A DNA stretch of 64,000 nucleotides, taken from Symploca sp. SIO1C2. Lineage in GTDB: Bacteria > Cyanobacteriota > Cyanobacteriia > Cyanobacteriales > Coleofasciculaceae. Under the pieces are notes generated by a model. It did no database searches and had not been told where the DNA came from. It saw only the letters and a program-made list of their open reading frames with translations. Of the stretch, positions 40,961 to 52,300 are shown in pieces. Position numbers and translations under genes: made by a program. Where the stretch lies: contig JAAHFP010000030.1 of the NCBI GenBank assembly GCA_010672925.1, positions 1 to 64,000 of the forward strand, given 5' to 3'. Every line of letters starts with the position of its first letter. Positions within the stretch are counted from its first letter, which is position 1.

Positions 40961-41345
40961 TGTTTGGTCTCCTTGCTAGTCTTCTTTGGTAGTATAAGAT
41001 ACTTAGATGCCAATGGTAAAGATTTGTGAATATTATCTCATTTAATATAAACTAAATTTTTGATAAGTTAAATTAGTCATGTGTCATTAGTCCTTTGTCG
41101 TTGGTCATTAGTCCTTTGCCCTATATCTGGTAAGGAATTGGCTTTCCGACGCTCTCGGTGAAGTAAAATTCTACTGCCGTGGCACACCTAAAATGAGGGA
41201 ATAGATTTCCTCCTCAGCTTCCTCTGCTCCCTCAGCTTTTTAAACCACATTTTTGGGTGTGTCACGCCACTATGTGGGATGAGCTTATGGTTTGGGGGAC
41301 GCGATCGCGGATAATAAAGTCCTGACCACTAATGTGTAATGAGTA
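40961..41345. other. 385-base divergent intergenic region between crtR and fabD
   Basis: Contains TTAGTCCTTTGTCGTTGGTC-type repeats (41085-41120), a CTTCCTC/GCTCCCTC tract (41207-41240) and a HIP1 octamer near 41301. It ends in TAATGTG/TAATGAG units that supply the fabD start codon. Promoters for both genes are expected here, but I cannot assign them. Confidence 0.55.
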
Positions 41346-42272
41346 ATGACTAAAACCGTATGGGTTTTTCCAGGACAGGGTTCTCAAGTCCTCGGTATGG
41401 GACAGGAATTAGTAGACAAGACCTCTGCCCCAGCCGAGTTTGTGAAAGCAGCCCAAGCCAAGTTTGAGCAAGCTGAGGATATTTTAGGCTGGTCTGTTCT
41501 AGATATATGCCAAAATCAGGAAGAAAAATTATTCCGCACCCTCTACACTCAACCTTGCTTGTACGTTATAGAAAGTATTCTGGCTGATTTTCTACTGAAG
41601 CAAGATCGTCACCCCAACTTAGTTGCTGGCCATAGCTTAGGAGAATATGTTGCTCTCTATGTTGCTAGGGTATTTGATTTTGAGACGGGACTGCGCTTGG
41701 TTAAGCGTCGAGCGGAATTAATGGATAGTGCCTCTGATGGTATGATGGCTGCTCTCATTGGGTTTGACCGCGAAGAGCTCGAAAATCAAATCGACCAAAC
41801 ACCGGATGTTGTCCTCGCTAATGATAACAATTCTGCTCAAGTAGTGATTTCTGGAAAACCAGAACCGGTTCAACAATTCTTATCTCAAATCAAAGCCAAA
41901 CGCAAAACTCCCTTAAAAGTGTCAGGCGCTTTTCACTCTCCCTTAATGGCTGAAGCCGCTACAGAGTTTCAAGCAGTTTTGGAATCTGTCCCTTTTGCCG
42001 ATGCCCAAGTGCCAGTACTATCGAATGTGGAACCAATCCCGGCAGTTGAAGCTTCTATCTTAAAAGACCGCCTCCAGCGTCAGATGACTGGGAAGGTACG
42101 CTGGCGGGAAATTTCCCTACAGATAATAGCAGAAGGCATAGAGCAGATAGTGGAAGTTGGTCCAGGTAAAGTCCTGACAGGGCTAATGAAACGTACTTGT
42201 GCAGATTTGAGCTTAGACAATATTAGTAGTCCTGCTCAGGTGAAGACTCTCTCTCTAGTCACAGGGAATTAA
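41346..42272 (+). CDS. fabD: malonyl-CoA:ACP transacylase
   Basis: A 308-aa FabD enzyme, transferring malonyl from CoA to acyl carrier protein for fatty-acid elongation. VWVFPGQGSQVLGMGQEL is at the N-terminus. The nucleophile is in NLVAGHSLGEYVALYVA (Ser of GHSLG, near residue 95), and KVSGAFHSPLM near 199 supplies the catalytic His. Length is normal for a discrete FabD and no polyketide synthase genes surround it. The ATG lies within TAATGAG-like repeats with no strong ribosome-binding site. The plsC-like gene follows 172 bases downstream on the same strand, so the two may share a lipid-synthesis transcript. Confidence 0.95.
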   Translation: MTKTVWVFPGQGSQVLGMGQELVDKTSAPAEFVKAAQAKFEQAEDILGWSVLDICQNQEEKLFRTLYTQPCLYVIESILADFLLKQDRHPNLVAGHSLGEYVALYVARVFDFETGLRLVKRRAELMDSASDGMMAALIGFDREELENQIDQTPDVVLANDNNSAQVVISGKPEPVQQFLSQIKAKRKTPLKVSGAFHSPLMAEAATEFQAVLESVPFADAQVPVLSNVEPIPAVEASILKDRLQRQMTGKVRWREISLQIIAEGIEQIVEVGPGKVLTGLMKRTCADLSLDNISSPAQVKTLSLVTGN

Positions 42273-42444
42273 GCAGCTGCTCATACCATTTGGGTCGATG
42301 ATGATCCAATATCGTCCCTTGGTAACTATCTGTTGCTCCTAGTAAGAGTCAATTGAGCAAAATTGTATCAGTAATCGACATCAAACCAAATGGTATTACT
42401 CTGGAATTGTACCTGATCCAAATAGATTTACTTGTAATTATTTT

Positions 42445-43083
42445 GTGAGTAGAAACCGCGAACCACTTGCCAGTCTCATTCTCTACCATGCCTTCAAATG
42501 GTCGGTAGTTAGTCCATTGTTTCACACTTATCTTCGGGGTCGCATCTATGGTGTTGAACATGTTCCTAAGGAAGGGCCACTAGTGGTAGTAAGTAACCAT
42601 GCTAGTGTTTTTGACCCGCCGATTTTGTCCAATTGTGTGGGACGTCCAGTAGCATTTATGGCAAAAGAGGAATTATTCCATGTGCCATTGTTGAAGCAAG
42701 GAATTAAGTTATACGGAGCTTATCCAGTGAAGCGAGGGTTAGCAGATCGTAGTGCTATTCGCTCTGCTCTAGAATATGTATCAGCTGATTGGGCTGTCGG
42801 TCTATTTTTGTCAGGAACTCGGACAGATGATGGACGCATTCCCGACCCGAAATTAGGTGCTGCTTTGATTGCGGCTAAAGCCAAAGTCCCACTCCTACCG
42901 GTTAGTTTATGGGGTACTCAGGCAATTTTCCAGAAAGATTCTCGTCTACCATATTCTGCACCAGTAACAGTGAGGATTGGTCAGTTAATTGAGGCTCCCA
43001 GCTCAACCAAACGGGAAGAATTGGCAGCCGTAGTACAAAATTGTACGACAGTGATTCATAACTTACATGACTTAGGGCGCTAG
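42445..43083 (+). CDS. plsC: 1-acyl-sn-glycerol-3-phosphate acyltransferase (PlsC family)
   Basis: A 212-aa membrane-associated acyltransferase that adds the second acyl chain in phosphatidic-acid synthesis. The catalytic NHASVFDPPI (NHxxxxD) is near residue 51, GAYPVKRGLADRSAIRSAL follows at about 92, and FLSGTRTDDGRI corresponds to motif III. The latter is SGTR instead of the usual EGTR, a variant found in some cyanobacterial members. VPLLPVSLWGTQAI is motif IV. The start is GTG at 42445; no ATG gives the complete domain. It follows fabD, consistent with a lipid-synthesis function. Confidence 0.9.
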   Translation: MSRNREPLASLILYHAFKWSVVSPLFHTYLRGRIYGVEHVPKEGPLVVVSNHASVFDPPILSNCVGRPVAFMAKEELFHVPLLKQGIKLYGAYPVKRGLADRSAIRSALEYVSADWAVGLFLSGTRTDDGRIPDPKLGAALIAAKAKVPLLPVSLWGTQAIFQKDSRLPYSAPVTVRIGQLIEAPSSTKREELAAVVQNCTTVIHNLHDLGR

Positions 43084-43127
43084 TAAGGACAAATTACATC
43101 TAGTGTAAATGAATTAACATATCGTTT

Positions 43128-43204
43128 GGGCGGGTTTCCCTGGTCGATTATCCCTAAATGCACTCTCCGGTGACCCTAAACCCGCCCCTAAGGTGAGCGC
43201 TCAC
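43128..43204. terminator. inverted repeat GGGCGGGTTT/AAACCCGCCC and palindrome GTGAGCGCTCAC
   Basis: Ten-base perfect arms at 43128-43137 and 43178-43187, followed by a 12-base perfect palindrome (43193-43204). They lie about 45 bases after the plsC stop in a 686-base gap. The remaining gap holds an AT-rich stretch and the MITE at 43589. Confidence 0.5.
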
Positions 43205-43588
43205 GATCACTTCAATCAACAAAGTTTTCCAGCAATAGAGAAATTCAAGACTGATCAAAACTACCATTGGAGTATAAAAATTTAATAAGTTTTTCAGATT
43301 GTAGTGACATATACTTTAGAGGTATGTCAATATAAATACTTAAGAGAGCTAAGGCTCAATCAAGCAAAAGCCAGAGTCAGGGTGCTTGCAACTGTTGATA
43401 ACAAATTGAGCAATGACTGAAAAATAAATGGTGTATTACTAGTGCCTAACCTTGTATATATGCACTAATACCTACTCATTGAATCTGAGCTATCAGAAAT
43501 ATTAGTCAAAAAATTAAATAGGCAGAGTCTGTATTTGAATGTTGCATCACTTTCAAATACTAAATTGTAGCGCCAAAAGTAGAGATTA

Positions 43589-43684
43589 TATAACAACCGC
43601 CCTGGCGATTAGGACAAGGGGATGACAGCCCCTTGTTAACTTGCCTTATTTGAGAATTTCTTAACCACCCTGGCGATTGCTATA
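43589..43684. mobile_element. MITE-like element, 96 bp (copy 2)
   Basis: Ends TATAACAACCGCCCTGG and CCCTGGCGATTGCTATA are imperfect inverted repeats. The body matches the 13661-13755 element (TTAGGACAAGGGG, GCCCCTTGTTAAC, GAGAAT-TCTTAACC). It lies 85 bases upstream of the phototaxis operon and could affect its promoter. Confidence 0.82.
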
Positions 43685-43769
43685 CAAACCAATTTAAATG
43701 CATCTTAGTTTAATACTTTCTCACAGCTAAATATCCTGTATAGAAGTTTAAAGTTTAGTTTATTTGACT

Positions 43770-45146
43770 ATGCTTCAGCCACCATCCGTCAAATCGATTG
43801 AGTCGAATCTAGAGGTATGTGAAATAAGTAATACGGCTCAACTCACCAAGCAAATTAAAACCTACGTAAACGACAAATTTACTGGTCAGTTAAGTGTACA
43901 ATCTAAAAGTACTCTCAACCAGCAGTGGAGTTTATTTTTTCAATCTGGTAGTTTAATTGGTTGTTCCAGTAGCATCCATCCGATGCGTCGTTGGTGTCGG
44001 CAGCAATCTACTCACTGTCCACAACTAGATCTTTACACTAGCAGCACCAGCAATGACCAAGTAGTGAAAAATGGTCTAGAATTTGCTGCTCAAAAGCTGA
44101 AGCTGCATCATAATCTCTTGAGTTATGAATCTCTATTAGAACTAGTTGAGCAGGAAAAAATTCGCAAGGATCAGATAGAAGCCTTTTTTGAAGGTCATTT
44201 TCAAGAAATTCTGTTTGATATCATCCAAAAATTAGAACAAGGGGATAACAATTTAGGATTGCGATTAATCTGTAAACCCATATCTCAATACAATATCAAT
44301 TCAACCGTAATTGAGGTTCAAATTGAGCGGGTGTTGCAAGAAACAATGAAATCTTGGACTGCTTGGCAACAAGCTGGTTTAGCTGATATTTCTCCAAATT
44401 TTGCTCCGAAAATCCACCAAGCAAAGGAATTGCAAAGGCAAACCTCTCACACGGTTTACCATAATCTTACTGCCTTGGCTGATGGGAATCAGACTCTCAG
44501 GGATTTATCAGTTAAATTGGGGCGGAATCTACTGCTGATGACTAAACCAATTCTACCTTACATTCGTGCAGGTTTAATCAAATTAATTGAGGTTGAGGAC
44601 TTATTCTATTCCCTGAAAAAAACAACAACTACTGCTCCTCAAGCATCAACTAGCAGTCCTATACAGCCACATTCTTTGGCAAGAAACCAAGACAAAGGGA
44701 CAGGAGTAAGCCGAGGCAACCAATACCAAAAGCCTAGGGGATCTAACCAGAATGCAACTCCCTTAGTTGCATATATTGAAGACAGTCGGATTTGTATCCA
44801 GAGGATGGAGCAGATTTTGACTAGCAACGGTTATCGATGCCTCAATATTGAGGATCCACTGCAAGCATTACCAATGCTCTTAGAGCACAAACCTGATCTT
44901 ATCTTCTTGGACTTAGTTATGCCTATTGCCAATGGGTATGAAATCTGCGCTCAAATTCGCCGGGTTTCTGCTTTCCAAGAAATTCCTGTGATTATTATCA
45001 CCAGTAGTGATGGCATTGTAGACCGAGTGCGGGCAAAAGTGGTGGGTTCTTCTGGTTTTTTAAACAAACCAATTGATCAGCAGAAAGTTTTGAATGTCTT
45101 ACAGAGGTATCTGCCAGCCAAACCGCTGCGCGGAATTAAGAATTAA
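43770..45146 (+). CDS. pixG: PatA/PixG-type response regulator
   Basis: A 458-aa regulator with an N-terminal PATAN/DUF4388 region (about 15-110: TGQLSVQSKSTLNQQWSLFF, GSLIGCSSSIHPMRRW), a helical middle and a C-terminal receiver domain. The receiver begins LVAYIEDSRICIQRMEQIL, has the phospho-acceptor Asp in PDLIFLDLVMPIANGYEICA and the conserved Lys in SGFLNKPIDQQKVL. Such proteins (PatA, PixG, TaxP1, PtxA) head cyanobacterial phototaxis/chemotaxis operons, exactly as here. A TTG two codons upstream is possible; ATG 43770 is preferred. Its output is thought to act on pilus motors. The promoter probably lies between the MITE and the gene. Confidence 0.88.
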   Translation: MLQPPSVKSIESNLEVCEISNTAQLTKQIKTYVNDKFTGQLSVQSKSTLNQQWSLFFQSGSLIGCSSSIHPMRRWCRQQSTHCPQLDLYTSSTSNDQVVKNGLEFAAQKLKLHHNLLSYESLLELVEQEKIRKDQIEAFFEGHFQEILFDIIQKLEQGDNNLGLRLICKPISQYNINSTVIEVQIERVLQETMKSWTAWQQAGLADISPNFAPKIHQAKELQRQTSHTVYHNLTALADGNQTLRDLSVKLGRNLLLMTKPILPYIRAGLIKLIEVEDLFYSLKKTTTTAPQASTSSPIQPHSLARNQDKGTGVSRGNQYQKPRGSNQNATPLVAYIEDSRICIQRMEQILTSNGYRCLNIEDPLQALPMLLEHKPDLIFLDLVMPIANGYEICAQIRRVSAFQEIPVIIITSSDGIVDRVRAKVVGSSGFLNKPIDQQKVLNVLQRYLPAKPLRGIKN

Positions 45147-45322
45147 GAATTAAGGATTAAGAATGCTTATAGAGCAAGTATTCTACCGTTCTCAAAAGGA
45201 CGGGTTGTTTCCGCCGCGCTTAACTAGTTAAATCACAGCTGTCATAGCTGCTGTAAATCAGGGTTAATTGCTCTTTCTAAATTCACAGTTTAAAAATTTG
45301 TAAATAGGTATAAATCAAAGTG

Positions 45323-45688
45323 ATGACAACAGTTCTCTTGGTAGAAGATAGTCCAACCCAAACTCAGATGATTGCTAGCTTTCTCCAGCAAGCAGGTTTA
45401 AGTGTAATTAGTGTTATCAGTAGTGAAGAAGCTCAACACAAACTCAAGTCACAGAAACCAGATTTAGTGATTGTTGATGTGATTTTACCAGGACAGAGTG
45501 GGTTTGAACTCTGTCGCGAAATTAAAACAAATAGTAGTACTGAAAAAATTCCAGTAGCGATTTGTTCAACTAAAGGTACTGAAGCAGACAAACTTTGGGG
45601 TTCCATGTTAGGGGCAGATGCTTATCTTGCCAAACCAATTAACCAGCAAGAATTACTCAAAACTGTTCGACAGTTGATTAGTAATTAG
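45323..45688 (+). CDS. pixH: CheY-like response regulator (PixH type)
   Basis: A 121-aa single receiver domain. VLLVEDSPTQTQMIASFLQQ at the start holds the acidic pair, PDLVIVDVILPGQSGFELCR the phosphorylated Asp, IPVAICSTKGTEADKLWG the switch Ser/Thr, and ADAYLAKPINQQELL the Lys. In the Pix/Tax/Ptx systems this protein is the diffusible phosphate receiver of the CheA kinase. The frame could start one codon earlier at GTG 45320; ATG 45323 is used. It follows pixG by 176 bases and precedes the cheW gene by 103, both gaps with tandem repeats. Confidence 0.9.
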   Translation: MTTVLLVEDSPTQTQMIASFLQQAGLSVISVISSEEAQHKLKSQKPDLVIVDVILPGQSGFELCREIKTNSSTEKIPVAICSTKGTEADKLWGSMLGADAYLAKPINQQELLKTVRQLISN

Positions 45689-45689
45689 T

Positions 45690-45801
45690 TGTTGGTTATT
45701 GGTTATTGGTTGTTAGTCACTTGTTGTTAATGCCTAAGGAGGATAACAAATGACAAACGACAAACGACAAATGACAAATGACAAATGACAAATGACAAAT
45801 A
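45690..45801. repeat. STRR tracts (TTGGTTA; GACAAAT)
   Basis: TTGGTTA units follow pixH; six to seven GACAAAC/GACAAAT units then run into and include the start codon of the cheW gene (ATG at 45792 is one of several identical ATGACAA units). Confidence 0.85.
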
Positions 45802-46283
45802 TCCTTGATCCGCTAACCTTAGAACCACTGCCTCCAGAAACTCGTCAACGTTTACTACATTTCCCCCTGAGTAAGGAAGAGAGCGGACTGCTTCCTTTGG
45901 AGCAAATTACAGAAATTATCAGATTAAACTGGGTAGACATTCTGCCAGTTCCGGAAATGTCCAGTTGCATTTTAGGCATTGGTAATTGGCGAGGAGAAAT
46001 GCTCTGGTTGGTGGACTTAAAAGAACTAGTTGGCTGTATACCACTGTCTAAATCAGGACAAATGTTGGCATCTCCAGTAGCGATAGTAATTGAAGTTAAT
46101 AACCATCCTTTAGGTTTGGTGGTAGAGCAAGTAAATGATATTGAATTACACGATTTGCAACAACTCCAACCAGCAACAGCTGGTACTTTTTCTCCCAAAC
46201 TCCTCCCTTTTATTCTCGGATCTTTACCTGGAGTAGGCGGTATTGTCTTAGACGTCACCGCTATTACTAATTTTTTTGCATAA
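45792..46283 (+). CDS. pixI: CheW-like adaptor (PixI type)
   Basis: A 163-aa CheW-domain protein that should couple the receptor at 46345 to the CheA kinase at 54724. Residues about 30-160 hold the fold: EQITEIIRLNWVDILPVPEM, CILGIGNWRGEMLWLVDLKE, VAIVIEVNNHPLGLVVEQVN and a final GSLPGVGGIVLDVTAITN. Gly-rich turns in IGNWRGE are typical. The N-terminal residues MTN and the start codon lie inside a GACAAAT repeat with several equivalent in-register or out-of-register ATGs, so the start is uncertain by a few codons. Confidence 0.88.
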   Translation: MTNILDPLTLEPLPPETRQRLLHFPLSKEESGLLPLEQITEIIRLNWVDILPVPEMSSCILGIGNWRGEMLWLVDLKELVGCIPLSKSGQMLASPVAIVIEVNNHPLGLVVEQVNDIELHDLQQLQPATAGTFSPKLLPFILGSLPGVGGIVLDVTAITNFFA

Positions 46284-46287
46284 GTTA

Positions 46288-46350
46288 GGAAATAGGGAAT
46301 TGGGAATGGAGAATTGGGAATGAACAACAAATGACAAATGACAAATGACG
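46288..46350. repeat. STRR tracts (GGGAATT; GACAAAT)
   Basis: GGGAATT-type units followed by ACAAATG units fill the gap between pixI and the receptor gene and contain its ATG (46345). Confidence 0.85.
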
Positions 46351-49300
46351 AATATCACCTGGATGTTTTTCGATCTAGATTCCTCACCAATGTGGCAGTT
46401 AATCAAACAGATCAAGAGGATTCTTCACATAAGCAAACAAACGAATTCTGAGGAGCTGGCAAAATGGCGACTTCCCCCTCCTCCCATAAGAGGAGATGGG
46501 GAGATGGGGAGATGGGGAGATGGGGAGATGAGGGCAGAGGAAGACCTTTCTTTTCTAGAAATTTCGAGTCAACCAGTTGGTAGTGATCCTCAGGAGGAGC
46601 AGAGGGGTAAGGGGGATAAGGGGGGTAAGGGGGATAAGGAAGACAAGGAAGACAGGGGAGACAAAGAAGTTAAGGATATTCAACAACCACCGGAAGAACA
46701 AGATATTCCACATGCCCAGGAAACGTTGATCAATTCTTCCCCATCCTCCCCAGCTTCCTCAGCTTCTCCATCCTCCCCATCTCCTCAATCCCCTAGTCAG
46801 CTTCTTCCAGCAGACGTAGATCAACTAGATATAGAAGAATTAACTGAAGATATAATTATGCAGGAACTTAAACAATCTCAACACGAATCTGATAATAAAT
46901 CCCAGTTTGGACAGCTACCAAACCACAATCAGGGCAATGGTTCATCGAAGAAGTCTAAGACTGAACTAGCTGCTGATCTTAACCAACAATTGAAAAGTGA
47001 TCGGCAGTGGTTATTTAACCTGGCTAGTCAGATGCGGGAAGTAGATAAGCTTCAGAATCTGTGTAAACTTATCGTCACCAAACTTCACGAGTATCTGCAG
47101 GTAGACAGAGCATTAATTTATCGCTTCCAAGCTCATAACGTAGGAACAGTAGTAGCTGAATCGATGAATACTGGCTACACACCTAGCCTGGGTGAATTTC
47201 TACAAGTTAATGCTTTTGGTGCAGAGCATCAACAAGACTACAAAGAAAAACCAGTAATTGTCCTTAATGACATCTCCCAAACAGTTCTCACTCCCCACCA
47301 ACTGCAACTGTTGGAAAGGTTCCAAGTCCAAGCCAGTCTGAGTTTACCGATTTGGCTAGGGGAAGAACTATGGGGTTTGTTGGTGGTACAGCAATGCTCT
47401 CTTCCCCGGCAGTGGCAGGAAGCAGAAATCATGCTACTGAGTCATATCACTACAGAATTGGCTCTGAATTTACAGCCATTGGAATTTAGCAACCGACGGC
47501 AAGAGCTAGCGAAGCAGGAAGTAATTTTAGGTCAAATCTTAGAAAAAACTCAACCTTCCTCTGATACCTACATAGCTCTCGCTAATCTCGCCCAAGAACT
47601 GCGACAATATTACAGAGCAGACAGAGTTGCCTTTTATCGCTTCTATCCTGATTGGAGTGGTGAATTTATCGCCGAATCAGTCGCTGCTGGTTGGAATGAG
47701 GTACTCAAACAACAACACGAAGATGCCAGTCTGACAGCAAAAGAACGAATTAATTATGACCGTTGTATCATCAAGGATCTCGGTTCTGCTCCCAATCCTG
47801 ATGTGACTGATACTATCCTTAAGGAAACTCAAGGGGGTAGCTACTTCCAAGGTAAGCAGTTAAAGCAGGTTGATGATATTTATGCTGCTGGTTTCTCTGA
47901 CTGCTATATTGCTGCCCTAGAAAAATACCAAGCCAGGGCATATATGGTTGCCCCGATTTTTTATGGCGATCAACTTTGGGGTTTAGTAGGAGTGTATCAA
48001 AACTCCGGTCCTCGACGCTGGCAAGAAACAGAAAGTCTACTGCTGTCAATAGTTGGTAATCGTATCAGCACTATTCTCAAGCAATTGGACTACTTATTTC
48101 AGTTACAAACCCAATCTGAACAACTCCAGAAAGAATCTGAGCAAGACCGCCTATTGAACAAAATCGTTGAGCGGATTCTGCAATCTTCAGAAGGGGAAAC
48201 AATTTTTCAAACCACTGTCAGAGAAGTTCGCCGCTTCCTCAATGCTGACCGAGTAGCTGTATTACAGTTTAATCCCCATTCTAATCATGGTGAAGGCAAG
48301 TTTATTGCCGAAGATGTTCAAGTAGGTTATAATTCGGCGTTGTCTGCTCAGGTCAAAGATCACTGCTTTGGTGAAAATATGGCTCAGCTGTATTTACAGG
48401 GTCGCCACTGGGCCTGTAGCGATATTTACCAAACAGAATTGCCTGATTGTCACATTGAAATTCTCGCCAAGTTTCAGGTGCGGGCTAATTTAGTAACACC
48501 CTTAATTAAAGGAGACCAATTATGGGGTTTGCTCTGCATTCATCAGTGCGGTGATTCGAGGGAGTGGCAACCATCAGAAATTGCTTTTGCTAAACAGATT
48601 GCCCGCCAATTCTCTCTCAATTTCCAGAAACTAAAGTACACTGAACAACTGCAATTGCAATCTGAACAAATAGCCCGCAGTGCAGAAGGAGAGCGTATAG
48701 CTGCTACTGTACTCGATAAGTTACGCAATACCGCCGGTACTAGCAACTTTTTGCAAAGTGTTACCCGAATAATCCGACAGCAGCTGAAGTGCGATCGCGT
48801 CGCTGTCTATCGCTTCAATCCAGATGGGAGTGGTGAGTATATAGTTGAGTCGATGAGCCAAACCTGGGTACCTTTAGTAGGAGCAACTCTTGAGCCGGAT
48901 TATCTGCAACAAACTCAGGGAGGACGATATCGCCACCACGAAACCTTAGCTGTTGATGATATCCATCAAGACGTTTGTGAGGGTTTAGCTGAGTTCTTAG
49001 AAAAATTTGAAATTAAAGCTTTTATTACTGTACCAATTTTCCAAGGAGAAAAGCTGTGGGGTCTACTTAGTGCTCACCAAAACTCCAGCCCTCGTCATTG
49101 GAATGTAGCAGAAGTCAGCATGTTAGCTCAGATTGGGCGACAGTTTTTAGCCACTCTGCAACAAGCTGAGTATTTAGAGCAACTAACCCAAGTTGCAGAG
49201 AGTGAGCGATTAGCATTCCGCATGATCCAAAGGATTCGCCAGACTTCAGATACAGGGAGTGTTTTTCAATCTGTTACCCAAGAAGTCCGGCAGCGAATCA

Positions 49301-52300
49301 AATGCGATCGCATAGCCGTTTATCGCTTTAGTGAAGATTGGAGTGGCACTTTTGTTGCGGAGTCTGTAGCAAGTGATTGGGTAAAGCTAGTAAATTCCGA
49401 AAGCCCAAAAGTTTGGGAAGATTCTTACCTGCAAGAACATCGGGGAGGTCAATATCGCGAAAACGAGAGTTTGGTTGTCGATGATATTTACCAAGCTGGT
49501 TTTTCTGATTGTTACCTTGAGTTGCTAGAGCAATTTCAGGCGAAAGCTTATGTAATTGTGCCAGTTTTTCAAGGAGAAAAGCTCTGGGGCTTTTTTGCTG
49601 CTTACCAAAACTCTGGCCCTCGTCACTGGGAAGCTACAGAGATCAACTTTTTAACGAGGATTTCTCGGCAGTTTGGCATTGCTCTGCAACAAGTAGAATA
49701 TATCGAGCAGCTACAGGTTCAATCGAGATTGATTAACAAAACTGTCACTGCGGAAAGAGCTGCAGACAGCATTATCGATAAAATTCGCAAGAACTTTGAG
49801 GATCTCGACAATGTTTTCCGACTGTCTACCGAAGCCGTCCGCCAGTATTTGAAATGCGATCGCGTCGCTGTCTATTGCTTCAATGATGACTGGAGTGGTA
49901 AGTTTATCGCTGAAGCAGTAGGCAAAGGCTGGATACCTTTGGTGGGTCCCGATATCGAAACAGTTTGGGAAGATACCCATTTGCAAGAAAATCAGGGAGG
50001 TCGATATAGCAAAAACGAAACCTTTGCGGTTGATGATATTTACCAAGCTGGTCACTTTCCTTGCCATATCGATATCTTGGAACAATTCCAGATCCGAGCT
50101 TATATGATCGTGCCGATTTTCCAGGGACAAAAGCTTTGGGGTTTGTTCTCTGCCTACCAGAACTCTGGTCCTCGTCACTGGGAGAAACCAGAGGTAGCGA
50201 TGCTCAATCGGATTGGTCAACAGTTTGGTATAGCTATTCAGCAAACCGAATATATCGATCAACTAAGAACCACATCTAATCAACTGGCTCAAGCGATAGA
50301 ACTAGAGAAAGCGGCAGTCAATCTGATTAACAGCCGTCAGTCCCTCAACCGGGAGACAATTTTCCAAGCAACCGTAATCGAAGTCCGACGACTTCTGAAA
50401 GCTGACCGAGTCGCAGTGTTTCGCTTTTTCCCTGACTCTGGTTTTGATGATGGGGAAATTGTAGCAGAGGAGGTGGTTGCTGGTTACAAACCAATATTAG
50501 AGGTCAAAATACACGACCACTGTTTCGGTGAACAGTATGCCCCCTATTATGCCCAAGGACGAATTCAGGCAGTTGCTGATATTTACGGTGAAGGGCTGAG
50601 TGATTGTCATATTGAGATACTTTCTAAGTTTCAAGTCCGGGCTAATCTGATAGTGCCTCTGTTGAAAAACATGGAATTGTGGGGATTGTTATGTATCCAC
50701 CAATGTAGTGGCCCCCGTCAGTGGGAAGATATTGAAGTTGAGTTTGCCAAACAAATAGCTGGTCAGCTGGGGGTCGCCTTACAGCAAACCGATTACGTAG
50801 ATCAACTCAAAGCCAAATCTGACCAAATTGCCAAAACTGTTGCCAGGGAAAGAGCCGCAGCCCGTGCTATTGACAAGATTCGCAAGACTCCAGACATTGA
50901 CAGCTTGTTCCGGATTACCACCCAAGAAATTCGACTACAGCTCAATTGCGATCGCGCTGCCGTTTATACATTCAACCCCGACTGGAGTGGTAAGTTTGTT
51001 GCCGAGTCAGTAGGAGCAGGCTGGGTGGCTTTAGTTGGTCCAGATCTGGAAACGATTTGGGCAGATACTTATTTACAAGAGCATCAAGGAGGCCGGTATA
51101 GTCGCAAAGAAAGCTTTGCAGTCGATGATATTTACCAAGTAGGTCACTCTCCCTGCCACATTGAATATTTGGAACAATTTGAAGTAAAAGCTTATACCAT
51201 CGCACCAATTTTTAAGGGGGAAAGGCTCTGGGGTTTGATGGCTGCCTACCAAAACTCTGGTCCTCGTCACTGGGAAGAAAGTGAGGTCAGCTTTTTGGCT
51301 CAGATTGCTTTGCAGTTTGGGGTGGCTCTACAACAGGCAGAGTACGTAGAGCAACTCCAAGTTCAATCAGTTCAGCTGGCTAAGGCTGCGGATTTGGAGC
51401 GAGGGGCAGTTTCTATCATCAACAACATCCGTCAGAATCAGAACCTAGAGCAGATTTTCCAAACTATAACTCACGAGATCCGTCAGCTCCTCAAAGCTGA
51501 TAGGGTAGGAGTCTATCGCTTTGACCCTGAGACTAATCATGATTTGGGAGAATTCGTAGCAGAAGATGTACATTCTGACTACACTTCAGCAATAAATATC
51601 AAAGTAGAAGACCACTGTTTTGGTGAGAAACATTCTGAGAAGTATCGCAATGGGGCAGTTTTCGCTGCGGCTGATATCTACGCAGTTGGTCTGCTGGATT
51701 GTCATATTGCGACCCTCGAACGGTTCCAAATCCGAGCAAATTTAGTAGTACCAATGCTCAAGGACCGGGAGCTGTGGGGCTTGCTTTGTATTTTCCAATG
51801 TAGTGGACCTCGCCAGTGGCAAGATCCGGAGATTGATTTTGCTCAGCAGATAGCGGCTCAGCTAGGGATAGCTTTGCAACAGGCGGAGTATATTGAGCAG
51901 CTACAGGAGCAGTCTAAGCAGATGACGAAGACGGCTCAAAGGGAGAAGGGGGTAGCTCAAATCATTGCTCGGCTTCTTCGTTCCCAGGATATAACTACCA
52001 CCTTGCGTATCACAACCCAAGAAGTGCGGCATCTGCTGAAGTGCGATCGCACAGCGGTTTATCGTTTTAATACCAACGGTAATGGAGAGTTTGTGGCGGA
52101 GTCAGTTAGTAGTGATTGGTTGCCAGTAATGGGCTCTGAGCTTCAGACGGTATGGCTCGATAGCAATTTACCAGAAAGTCAGGAAGGTAAGTATCACCAG
52201 GGAGAAACTTTAGTAGTTAATGATATTTACCAAGATAGTCACTCTCCTAATCAGATTGAAATTTTGGAACAATTCAAAGCCAAAGCTTATGTGGTAGTGC

